Source: Hyphomicrobium_A sp963724945
Lineage (GTDB): Bacteria; Pseudomonadota; Alphaproteobacteria; Rhizobiales; Hyphomicrobiaceae
Length of the DNA stretch: 64,000 nucleotides
Direction: 5' to 3'
Assembly (NCBI GenBank): GCA_963724945.1
Contig: CAVRWL010000003.1
Span: forward strand, 1,178,001-1,242,000
Shown: positions 37,001-43,934 of the stretch, piece after piece
How positions within the stretch are numbered: position 1 is the stretch's first letter
Layout: each line of letters begins with the position of its first letter
The notes under the pieces: generated by a model
The model's database searches: none
What the model was told of the DNA's origin: nothing
The model's input: the letters and a program-made list of their open reading frames with translations, nothing else
Translations under genes and position numbers: made by a program

Positions 37001-37293
37001 CCTGGGGCGTCGAGGCCGCCATCAAAGGAGCAGGCGACCGGCTCGCGCCCATCCTGATGACGTCTATCGTGACGGCGCTGGGCCTGTTGCCGCTCGCCAT
37101 CGGCATGAGCGAGCCGGGGCGCGAGATCGAAGGACCGATGGCGCTCGTCATCGTCGGCGGCCTCATAACGTCGATGGCGCTCAACCTTTTGGTGCTGCCG
37201 ACCCTGGCGCTGCGCTTCGGCCGCTTCCAGCCCCCGAGCGACGACGCCATGGGAGTGACGACCGATCTCGCGAGCCGCCGCCGCGTCGCTTGA
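34090..37293 (+). CDS. Heavy-metal-type RND efflux pump (CzcA/CusA family)
   Basis: A 1067-residue inner-membrane transporter with the RND plan: one helix, a large periplasmic loop (about 50-340), six helices, a second loop (about 545-870) and five more helices. The start region FPEFAPPQVGIQTEAPGLTA and PIENAINGVPGVQSLRS is of HME type. TM4 carries acidic residues (IAIGEVVDDAVIDVENITRR) in the proton-relay position. HME pumps export metal ions such as Cu, Zn, Co or Ag; the ion cannot be told here. Translation is coupled to the adaptor by a one-base overlap. Confidence 0.9.
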   Translation: MEHERPAMPGAGGIQAAIIGFAVRFRGVIVALAILLLGYGALSVTRAKYDVFPEFAPPQVGIQTEAPGLTAEQVEVLVTQPIENAINGVPGVQSLRSSSIQGLSVITVIFRPSSDIYLDRQVVSERLAEAAQHLPTNVASPTMTPLTSSSSTVLVLGLTSEKRSLMDVRTLADWTIRLRLLAVPGVSKVAVFGGDVRSIQIQVHPDQLIRYGLSFNDVLAAAKKATAVTGAGFIETDNQRIVFQSEGQSVEPEDIAHTVVATSGGASVLLKDVADVVNAPEPPIGGAAVMGEPGVVLLVSGQLGANTIDVTDGVEAALADLKPVIDKEDVHMRADLFRPADFIGISTRNVRDSLLLGGGLVVVVLCLFLFDLRTATISCMAIPLSLLSAVVVLNALGATLNAMTLGGLAIAIGEVVDDAVIDVENITRRLRENRRAAHPLPTASVILNASLEVRGAVVYATFAVILVFLPVVFLPGLAGRFFAPLGLAYVLAILASLVVALTVTPALCMMLFPRSVPKLAEAASAPVQDPPVSRWLRRHYERLLRGIVARPRLTIAAALAFTLAGTAALPFFGAEFLPELKEGHFTLHMAAVPGTSIAESQRIGALVTKALLKLPVVRVVSQRIGRAEKADDTWGTHYSEFEVDLKRNLSGAESDQAQADMRKVLAGFPGVNFALKPFLTERVEESLSGYTASVIVNLYGNDLDKLDTAARSVARELGEVKGATEVQLQSPPGLPQLTIRPRKADLERWGMDAVDVLEVLRAAYQGDVVGQSYEGNRVFNVIAILDTESRNSVAKVANLPLRTPAGNYVMLHQIADVYQVAGRYQVQHLGGQRVQTVTANVLGRDVTSFVADAREAIAKHVQLPPGIHLEFAGSAQAQAEARRNLLMNSLVAGLGIVTLLAVVTGSWRNVLLVLANMPFALVGGVLAVFATGGVLTLGAMVGFVTLFGITLRNSIMMISHFEHIVGQEGTPWGVEAAIKGAGDRLAPILMTSIVTALGLLPLAIGMSEPGREIEGPMALVIVGGLITSMALNLLVLPTLALRFGRFQPPSDDAMGVTTDLASRRRVA

Positions 37294-37302
37294 GGCGCCG
37301 GC

Positions 37303-37671
37303 TCAGAGCCGACTGAGGTAGGCGCGGCCCTCGATGACGTCGTACTCGCACACGGCGTGCGGGCTCGTCGTCAGCACCACGTGGGGGTGCTTATAGCGGG
37401 CGGGCCACAGCGGGTTGTCGAGCTGCCAGATGTTCACCTGCGCGCTTCTGCGGCCGATGGCGAGCGCAACGGACGCCGGCCGTGTCCACAGCGGCAAGGC
37501 GGCGTCGGCCGACGCCACGCGGGTGGGCTGCTGGCTCTGGCAGGCGGCAATCGCGCGGTCGCGATATGCGAGGAGGAGCGCTTCCTCCGCGCCCTGGCGG
37601 TAAAGCCGCTCCTCGGTCCAGACTTTGGCGCCCGCCAGCACGGCGAGCACGATGACGAGGGCTCTCATCAT
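37303..37671 (-). CDS. Hypothetical small exported protein
   Basis: A 122-residue protein with an N-terminal hydrophobic segment (MMRALVIVLAVLAGAKVW) that is a signal peptide or anchor. The rest has two cysteines (IAACQSQQP, HAVCEYDV) and several aromatic residues (VNIWQLDNPLWPARYKHPHV). I do not recognise a family. It is convergent with the RND pump gene, with 9 bases between the stops, and has no partner on its strand. Confidence 0.65.
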   Translation of the reverse strand: MMRALVIVLAVLAGAKVWTEERLYRQGAEEALLLAYRDRAIAACQSQQPTRVASADAALPLWTRPASVALAIGRRSAQVNIWQLDNPLWPARYKHPHVVLTTSPHAVCEYDVIEGRAYLSRL

Positions 37672-37896
37672 TTGCGAGCACGCTCCCGCGAAAAACGAGG
37701 TGCGTCGCGAAGGCCGGCGGCGCGCCGCGCGCGGCCCCGACGACGGAATAAGGGTGCGTGGGCCAGTCTGCGCGGGCTTGGTGAATAAATGGTTGCAGCC
37801 TGCGTCGCTCTGGCTTGTCATGGGCCCTGCCGTGCGGCTAGAAGCGGCGGACGCCTCACAAAAGAAACCTGACGACCCGGGAGGGGGAAAGCCCAG

Positions 37897-38862
37897 ATGA
37901 AGAAGAAGATCCTGATCACCTGGCCTCTGCCGGAGGCCGTCATGACCCGCGCCCGGGCGTCCTACGACGTCGTCGCCCACGGCGATGACCCCAAGATCAC
38001 CATCGAGGAGTTGCTCGAGACCGCCAAGACGGTCGATGCGCTGCTCATCACGCTCAACGAGAAGTGCCGCGCCGACGTGATCGCGCGGATCCCCGACAAC
38101 ATCAAGTGCATCTCCACGTTCTCCATCGGCTTCGACCACATCGACCTCGACGCCTGCAAGGCGCGCGGCATCAAGGTCGGCAATGCGCCGCACGGCGTGA
38201 CGGTCGCGACCGCCGAGATCGCCATGCTGCTGATCTTGGGCGCGGCGCGGCGCGCCTCCGAGGGCGAGCGCATGATCCGTACGCGCTCCTGGCCCGGCTG
38301 GCAGCCGTTGCAGCTCGTCGGCCAGCGGCTCGACGGCAAGAAGCTCGGCATCTACGGCTTCGGCAAGATCGGGCAGGCGCTTGCCAAGCGCGCGCGCGCT
38401 TTCGACATGGAGATCCACTACTACGACATCTACCGCCAGCCGCCGGAGAAAGAGAAGGAGCTGGGCGCCACCTATCACGACAGCCTCGACAGTCTCCTGA
38501 AGGTCTCGCAGTTCTTCTCCATCAATGCGCCGCTCACGCCGGAGACGCGCCAGTTCTTCAATAAGGAGACGATCGAGAAGCTGCCCCAGGGCGCCATCGT
38601 CGTGAACTCGGCGCGCGGCGACCTCGTCAAGGACGAGGATATGATCGCGGCCCTGAAGTCGGGGCGGCTCGCGTACGCGGGCCTCGACGTGTTTGCCGGC
38701 GAGCCCAACATCAACGAGGGCTACTACGACCTGCCCAACACGTTCCTGTTCCCGCACTTAGGGTCGGCGGCGATCGAGGCGAGGAACCAGATGGGCTTTG
38801 AGGCGCTCGACAACATCGATGCGTTCTTCGCCGGCAAGGAGATGCCGTTCAAGCTGAACTGA
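37897..38862 (+). CDS. D-isomer 2-hydroxyacid dehydrogenase (glyoxylate/hydroxypyruvate reductase-like)
   Basis: A 321-residue NAD(P)-dependent dehydrogenase. The Rossmann motif is GIYGFGKIGQ (151-160), and the catalytic triad is Arg240 (VNSARGDLV), Glu269 (VFAGEP) and His287 (FPHLGSA). The closest family role is reduction of glyoxylate or hydroxypyruvate. A serine-glyoxylate aminotransferase, which makes hydroxypyruvate, is encoded 1.3 kb downstream on the same strand, so a serine-cycle role is plausible but unproven. Confidence 0.88.
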   Translation: MKKKILITWPLPEAVMTRARASYDVVAHGDDPKITIEELLETAKTVDALLITLNEKCRADVIARIPDNIKCISTFSIGFDHIDLDACKARGIKVGNAPHGVTVATAEIAMLLILGAARRASEGERMIRTRSWPGWQPLQLVGQRLDGKKLGIYGFGKIGQALAKRARAFDMEIHYYDIYRQPPEKEKELGATYHDSLDSLLKVSQFFSINAPLTPETRQFFNKETIEKLPQGAIVVNSARGDLVKDEDMIAALKSGRLAYAGLDVFAGEPNINEGYYDLPNTFLFPHLGSAAIEARNQMGFEALDNIDAFFAGKEMPFKLN

Positions 38863-39027
38863 GTTTGGGCGGGTCGCGCCGCCGCGGGCCCCATTGTTGT
38901 GGGCACGCGCGCGCCCGCGCTTGACACGTATCGTGCCCGGGTCTTGCCTTCGATGTGCACCGGCGGCGGAGCGCGTCATGCGGCGCGTGCCTCTCCTTCG
39001 CCGGTGCCGTTGAAGGAGGCCTTACCC

Positions 39028-39324
39028 ATGGACCCAGCCGAGAAGTGGAGCGAACCGCAGGCCGAGCGAGCGAGCAAGCGCCCGATCTGGATGCGCGGCC
39101 TGTTTATGCTGCTCTTGATGATCGCGTTTTGGATCGCACAATGGCTGCTGTGGCTCGTGGCGATCGTGCAGTTCCTGTGGCTGTTCTTCGCCGCGGAGCC
39201 CAATGGCTTCCTGCAGCGCTTCGGCCAGTCGCTGTCGCAGTGGCTGGCGCAGACCGCGCGCTTCGTCTCCTGCGCGAGCGAGGCTAAGCCCTTTCCGTGG
39301 GCGCCGTGGCCGGCGGCGGACTGA
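39028..39324 (+). CDS. DUF4389 family membrane protein
   Basis: A 98-residue protein with a strong central hydrophobic region (residues 24-56, GLFMLLLMIAFWIAQWLLWL and following) and the pattern NGFLQRFGQSLSQWLAQTARFVSCASEAKPFPW typical of DUF4389. The start at 39028 follows GGAGG. The function is unknown. Confidence 0.8.
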   Translation: MDPAEKWSEPQAERASKRPIWMRGLFMLLLMIAFWIAQWLLWLVAIVQFLWLFFAAEPNGFLQRFGQSLSQWLAQTARFVSCASEAKPFPWAPWPAAD

Positions 39325-39368
39325 GGTGCGTCGGCACGGGGCGCGCGCGCACAGAAGCGCACCCAGTG

Positions 39369-39840
39369 CTATTTGGAGCCGGGCTTCGGCTGGCCGACCT
39401 TGACCTTTATCGGCACCTCGCCCTGATGCTCGAAGACGAGCGTCATCGGGATTGTCTCGCCCGCCTTCAAGGGCCGCTTGAGGTCCATGAGCATGACGTG
39501 CATGCCGAGCGGCTTTAGCTCGGCTGCACCATGCGCCGGCACCTCGATGCCGTTTCCAAGGTGCACCATCTTCATGACGCCCGTTCTCCATGCGGCTCTC
39601 GTGCAGCATCGCGTCTCCGGCGACGTCGGTCTTGACCGCCGTGAGCCTGTCGGCGGCATCGCCGCCGTTGGTGAGCTTCATGTAGGCTGCGGAGTTCGTC
39701 GACTCCCCGATCGAGGGTCGCGCCCAAGGCTGCTCGATCGTCAGGGAGCCGGCATGATAGTCCTGCGCCGCGGCGGCGAGGGAGGTGGTTGCGAGCGCTG
39801 CGAGAGCAACAAGAGCAAAAAGAGGCGGGCGCAGTCTCAT
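39369..39840 (-). CDS. PCuAC-type periplasmic copper chaperone (one frame break)
   Basis: PCuAC proteins deliver Cu(I) for cytochrome oxidase assembly. This protein of about 156 residues has a signal peptide (to about residue 25), EQPWARPSIGESTNSAAYMKL, and the Cu-binding His/Met set: HESRMENG then VMKMVHLG, and MHVMLMDLKRPLKAGE. The frame breaks at 39580-39582, where one extra C separates RMENG from VMKMV; length is 3n+1, as expected. It is convergent with the DUF4389 gene. Confidence 0.85.
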
Positions 39841-40173
39841 TTTCAGCGTTCCTCCGCTTGTGTTTCTACGTTGCGCCCGGCTTAACGCCGCGCTTGGCGG
39901 AATGTGAGAAGGGCAAGTGTCGCAGCGGCATGGTGCTGGGTGCGGGCCTAATTAACTTCTCTTAAGGCGTGCCCTCGCCGGAAGGAGGGCGGCGGCCAGG
40001 CGCGATCTCACGTGCGGACGGGCTTGACGCGCTTTTGCTTTCCTACCTATAGCTGCAGCCTTGCCGACAAAAGTGAGCCCTTGCAGGGCCGCCTCGATGC
40101 TCGGTTGCGGCCGAGACCGGCGCCTTGCGAGCCCCGTGCCAACGCGTAGAGGAATGCCCGAAGGGACCAGCCG
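39841..40173. other. Spacer between PCuAC and aminotransferase genes
   Basis: This 333-base spacer separates two divergent genes. I see no gene in it. It holds the promoter listed separately at 40024-40053. A short TTAAC/TTAAG-rich patch around 39951-39966 has no evident meaning. Confidence 0.5.
40024..40053 (+). promoter_or_regulatory. Candidate promoter of the aminotransferase gene
   Basis: TTGACG (40024-40029), an 18-base spacer and TATAGC (40048-40053) form a good housekeeping promoter about 120 bases before the ATG at 40174. Confidence 0.6.
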
Positions 40174-41376
40174 ATGCCCAACGAGAGCCGCCACACCGGC
40201 CGCCACTTCCTGCAGATTCCAGGGCCGACGCCCATCCCGGAGCGCATCCTCAATGCCATGTCGCGGCAGATGCTCGATCACCGCGGGCCCGAGTTCCAGA
40301 AGTTCGGCGAGCGCCTGCTGGCGGCCGTGCGGCCGCTCTTCAAGACCGAGAACCCGGTCATCATCTTTCCCTCCTCCGGCACCGGCGCGTGGGAGGCGGC
40401 GCTCGTCAACACGCTGTCGCCCGGCGATGAGCTGTTGATCGTCGAGACCGGCCAGTTCGCCGTTCTCTGGCGCACGATGGCGGAGCGGCTCGGCCTCAAG
40501 CCAGAGACGCTGCCGACGGACTGGCACCGCGGCGCCGACCCCGACGCGGTCGAGGCGCGCCTCAAGAAGGACAAGGGGCACGCGATCAAGGCCGTCTGCA
40601 TCGTCCACAACGAGACCTCGACGGGTGCGCGTACGCGCATCGAGGAGATCCGCCGCGCGATGGACGCTGCGCGCCATCCCGCGCTGCTGATGGTCGACGG
40701 CGTCTCCTCGCTCGCGGCGATGGACTACCGGCACGACGAATGGGGCGTCGACGTTGCGGTCTCGGGCTCGCAAAAGGGGCTGATGCTTCCGCCGGGGCTG
40801 TCGTTCACGGCCGTGAGCCCGAAGTCGCTCGCCGCGCGCAAGTCCGCCAAGATGCCGCGCTCCTACTGGTCGTGGGACGAGATGCTGGCCATGAACGCCA
40901 ACGGCTACTTTCCCTATACGCCGGCGACCGGGCACTTGTTCGGCCTCGCCGAGTTGATCGACATGCTGTTCGAGGAAGGGCTCGACAACGTCTTTGCGCG
41001 CCACGAACGGCTCGCCGAGGCGGTGCGGCGCGCGGTGCAGGCCTGGGGCCTCGAGATCTGGTGCCGCGATGCGAAGTCCTACTCGCCCGTCGTCACCGCG
41101 GTCGCGCTGCCGGATGGGCACAACGCCGACCAGTTCCGCAAGCTCGTGCTCGACACCTTCGACATGTCGCTCGGCACCGGGCTCAACAAGCTCGCCGGCA
41201 AAGCGTTCCGCATCGGCCACCTCGGCTACACCAATGACCTCACCGTGCTCGGCGCGCTCGCCGGCGTCGAGATGGGCTTGGAGCTCGCAGGCGTGCCGCA
41301 CCAGAAGGGCGGGGTCGGCGCGGCGATGACCTACCTCAGCGAGACGGTGCGGCCCGCAGCGGCTAGGGCTGCGTAA
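40174..41376 (+). CDS. Serine-glyoxylate aminotransferase (class V)
   Basis: A 400-residue PLP enzyme of the SGAT/AGAT group: FLQIPGPTPIPERILNAM at the N terminus, FPSSGTGAWEAAL, NETSTGAR, LLMVDGVSSLAAMDYRHDEW, and the PLP-binding Lys201 in SGSQKGLMLPPGL. SGAT converts serine and glyoxylate to hydroxypyruvate and glycine, the central step of the serine cycle and of photorespiration-like salvage. The hydroxypyruvate reductase-like gene upstream would act next. Confidence 0.9.
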   Translation: MPNESRHTGRHFLQIPGPTPIPERILNAMSRQMLDHRGPEFQKFGERLLAAVRPLFKTENPVIIFPSSGTGAWEAALVNTLSPGDELLIVETGQFAVLWRTMAERLGLKPETLPTDWHRGADPDAVEARLKKDKGHAIKAVCIVHNETSTGARTRIEEIRRAMDAARHPALLMVDGVSSLAAMDYRHDEWGVDVAVSGSQKGLMLPPGLSFTAVSPKSLAARKSAKMPRSYWSWDEMLAMNANGYFPYTPATGHLFGLAELIDMLFEEGLDNVFARHERLAEAVRRAVQAWGLEIWCRDAKSYSPVVTAVALPDGHNADQFRKLVLDTFDMSLGTGLNKLAGKAFRIGHLGYTNDLTVLGALAGVEMGLELAGVPHQKGGVGAAMTYLSETVRPAAARAA

Positions 41377-41394
41377 CCGCGGGCCGCCGATCCT

Positions 41395-41649
41395 CTAGTG
41401 CGAGAGCCCGGAGAAGCCGGCCGAGGCCAGCTCGATCTGGCAGCGCTTGCCGAGCTGCAGGAACTTGGCCGCGACGCAGCGCTTGACCTTGGCGATCGAC
41501 GGCGCTTGTCCGATGCACAGCCGGCGCACGTCGCCTTCGCAAGCCGCGCGCAGGGCCGGCGTGACCTCAGGTGGTAATTTCAGCTCCGCCGCGTGCGCCG
41601 AGCCGGCCGACAGAAGAGCGCACAACACAACGACGCGTGATCTTTTCAT
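41395..41649 (-). CDS. Small secreted protein with Cys-rich repeat
   Basis: An 84-residue protein with a signal peptide (MKRSRVVVLCALLSAGSAHA). The mature part reads ALRAACEGDVRRLCIGQAPS, then KRCVAAKFLQLGKRCQIEL; the C-x5-C ... C-x11-C spacing resembles the cysteine-rich repeat of PF00839. The start at 41649 was preferred to an in-frame ATG at 41700 because the signal peptide begins here. It converges with the aminotransferase gene. Function unknown. Confidence 0.7.
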   Translation of the reverse strand: MKRSRVVVLCALLSAGSAHAAELKLPPEVTPALRAACEGDVRRLCIGQAPSIAKVKRCVAAKFLQLGKRCQIELASAGFSGLSH

Positions 41650-41773
41650 GATTTCCCTCTGCTTCACGAGATGATCCGGGGGCGGCATCACCACGGGCAT
41701 CGAGCGGAATCATGGCAACGGCCGATCTGCGGCAGGTCACCACACGGATAACGTGGATTATGCGGGGTCTAGC

Positions 41774-42295
41774 TCAGCTCGCGCTGGCGGCGCTGGTCTC
41801 GGACATGTCGAGACGCGCCAGCGCCTCGGCGACGCGGACGCTGTCGACATCGTCCTTGTGGATGACGTCGCTTGCCCCCGCCGCGAGCAGGTTGGTGCGG
41901 CGCGAGTGGGTGACCTGGCCGCTGACGACGATGATCGGTCCGGCGTATCCGGCATTGCGCAATAGCGGCATCGCCTGCGCGGCATCGGCCGACGGCTTGA
42001 GGATGTCGTCGAGGAACACGAGCGAGGGTCTTTGGCTGACGACGGCGTCAATCGCGTCGGGAAGCGTCGACGCCCAGCGGATCTGAATGTCGTAGCCGAA
42101 CACGACCCGCAAGGTGGCGGTCAACCGCTCGGCGTCGAGATGCTCATCCTCGATCACCAGGATGTCGCGCAGCGTGCCGAGCTTTGCCTGCGTGCCGGCA
42201 AGCTCGCTTTTTCTGGCGAGGTGGCGGCCGCCGCAGGTCAAGAATCCCGTCATGCGCTGAAGTCCAAATTTGGAGGGTGAACCAGTGTGCGCCAT
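41774..42295 (-). CDS. Single-domain response regulator
   Basis: A 173-residue protein consisting of a receiver domain: acidic pair Glu49-Asp50 (LVIEDEHLD), the phospho-acceptor Asp96 (LVFLDDIL), Ser125 (VVSGQ) and Lys147 (IHKDD). There is no output domain, so it must act by protein contact or phosphotransfer. It is the last gene of the coiled-coil/OmpA/GTPase/kinase operon and starts 6 bases after the kinase stop, so the kinase is its likely partner. Confidence 0.9.
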   Translation of the reverse strand: MAHTGSPSKFGLQRMTGFLTCGGRHLARKSELAGTQAKLGTLRDILVIEDEHLDAERLTATLRVVFGYDIQIRWASTLPDAIDAVVSQRPSLVFLDDILKPSADAAQAMPLLRNAGYAGPIIVVSGQVTHSRRTNLLAAGASDVIHKDDVDSVRVAEALARLDMSETSAASAS

Positions 42296-42301
42296 TGCGC
42301 C

Positions 42302-43450
42302 TCAAAGCGCAATTCGCTTCGGCCAGCGGATCTTGAAGGTCGTTCCTCTGCGCTCCGCGGCGTTCGAGGTGAGCGTGACGGCGCCGCCGACCGCGCCGAC
42401 CATCTTCTGAACAATGGCCAGCCCCATGCCCGCACCGCTGCCTGAAAGCGTGCGGAACGGCAGGAAGACGCTTTGCTGGTGCTCGACCTCGATGCCGGGC
42501 CCGTCGTCGGCGACCGTGAACTCGAGCGCGTCGCCCGCATCCTGGCACGAGACCGACAGATGACCCTGTGTGCGGTCGTGATGCTTGATCGTGTTGTCGA
42601 TGAGGTTGCGCAGCGCTAGATCGAGGGGAGCAGCGAGTGTTGCGAGCTCGGGCCAGTCGCCGCCGATCTCGACCGTGATGCCGTTGTGCGGCAGGGAGTG
42701 CACGATCTCGTTGACGAGCGCCAAGGTATCGACCGTCTCGATCGCCTCGCGCTTGAGGCCGGCGCTCGAGTAGTGGAGGAGAGTGGAGAGCATCGAGGAT
42801 AGCCGTCGCGCCTGGCGGCGCAGCTCGGCGAGCTTCGCCCGCGCGGTCTCGCCATCGGCGGCGGCGACGGCGGCCTCGATGTCGTCCGCCATGTAGCGAA
42901 GCGCGCGCATTGGCGCCTGGAGGTCGTGGCTCACGATCGCGGCGAACTGCTCCAGATTGCCGTTGGCCGCCGTGAGCTCGGCGTTGGTGCGTGCCAGCTC
43001 CTCCGACTTGGCGTAGGCCTCCGCCTCCGCCATGAGGCGGGCGCGGACCTGGCGGCTGAGCTCCATCTCCAGGTTCGAGTGCGCGGCCGCGGCGGCCACG
43101 ATCATCATGTAGGGCACGGCTTTGTTGAAAGCGTAGAGCAGCATGGTGAGCCGGGGGCCGGGCCCCTGCCCGGTGATCATCGACACGTTCGGCAAGCGCA
43201 GAATTCCCTCATTGCTGCGACTGAGCGCCTTGATCTCGTCCTCCAGACCCATGACCGGCAGCACGCTATCTGTCAGCGGCGCGCCGACCTCGATGAAATC
43301 CGTGATGCTGCCGTAGCGACTGGTGACGACGAGCTCCTCGTCGAGCCACACGATGCCGTAGACGCCGCGCGCTGCGAGCAGCTCTCCGGCATAGAGGCGT
43401 GCGCGCACCATCGCAGAGTTGAGGTCAGAGTCGGCGTCGACGGATGGCAT
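42302..43450 (-). CDS. Histidine kinase of the GTPase operon
   Basis: A 382-residue soluble kinase. Residues 20-125 look like a PAS-type sensor (GVYGIVWLDEELVVTSRYG), 130-165 a coiled coil, then HisKA with His175 (IVSHDLQAPMRAL) and HATPase with the N box (LRNLIDNTIKHH), DDGPGIE and GAGMGLAIVQ. No transmembrane helix is seen. The start overlaps the end of the GTPase gene by 26 bases, so the two proteins are made together. Confidence 0.9.
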   Translation of the reverse strand: MPSVDADSDLNSAMVRARLYAGELLAARGVYGIVWLDEELVVTSRYGSITDFIEVGAPLTDSVLPVMGLEDEIKALSRSNEGILRLPNVSMITGQGPGPRLTMLLYAFNKAVPYMMIVAAAAAHSNLEMELSRQVRARLMAEAEAYAKSEELARTNAELTAANGNLEQFAAIVSHDLQAPMRALRYMADDIEAAVAAADGETARAKLAELRRQARRLSSMLSTLLHYSSAGLKREAIETVDTLALVNEIVHSLPHNGITVEIGGDWPELATLAAPLDLALRNLIDNTIKHHDRTQGHLSVSCQDAGDALEFTVADDGPGIEVEHQQSVFLPFRTLSGSGAGMGLAIVQKMVGAVGGAVTLTSNAAERRGTTFKIRWPKRIAL

Positions 43451-43934
43451 CGGCGGCTCCGAGGAAGGCTTCCTTGACGTTCTCGCCCGTCTTGGCGCTG
43501 GTGCGCATGATCGGGATCGACGATTGAACGAGCGCCGACGGCAGCTCGGCCGTTGGGCCGGTCAGGTCGGACTTGTTGAGGAGGAAGCTGCAATAGCGGC
43601 CGGGCATGGCGCTCATGAAGCTGCGCCCCAGATGCAGCATCGATTCGAGCGACGTGCGCCGGGTCACGTCTCCGACGATCAAGGCGCCGGCCGCGTGCTT
43701 GATATAAATGTGCGACAGGATGCTGTCGCCGAAGTTTCCGTCGGTGTCCCAGATGATGAACCTGGCACCCGACCCGGGCTGGGAGTCGGGGGGCTGCTCG
43801 ATCTCGTAGCTGTAGACGTCAACGCCGAGCGTCGGCTTGTAGTCGGGATCGAAGCAATCGAAGACCAGCCGGCGGGCGATCGAGGACTTGCCGACGCCGA
43901 TCTCCCCCAGAAGCATGATCTTTCGCGGCGTCAT
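43425..43934 (-). CDS. Ras/Rab-like small GTPase
   Basis: A 169-residue single-domain GTPase resembling eukaryotic Rab/Ras proteins: P-loop GEIGVGKSS (10-18), switch I Thr35 in YKPTLGVDVYSYE, switch II WDTDGN (62-67), G4 NKSD (120-123) and G5 TSAK (145-148). The position of the catalytic Gln61 of Ras is Asn67 here, which may slow hydrolysis. Bacterial members include MglA and the Rup families of unknown function. The start overlaps the stop of the OmpA-domain gene (ATGA). No roadblock-type (MglB) partner is present. Confidence 0.88.
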   Translation of the reverse strand: MTPRKIMLLGEIGVGKSSIARRLVFDCFDPDYKPTLGVDVYSYEIEQPPDSQPGSGARFIIWDTDGNFGDSILSHIYIKHAAGALIVGDVTRRTSLESMLHLGRSFMSAMPGRYCSFLLNKSDLTGPTAELPSALVQSSIPIMRTSAKTGENVKEAFLGAADAIRRRRL

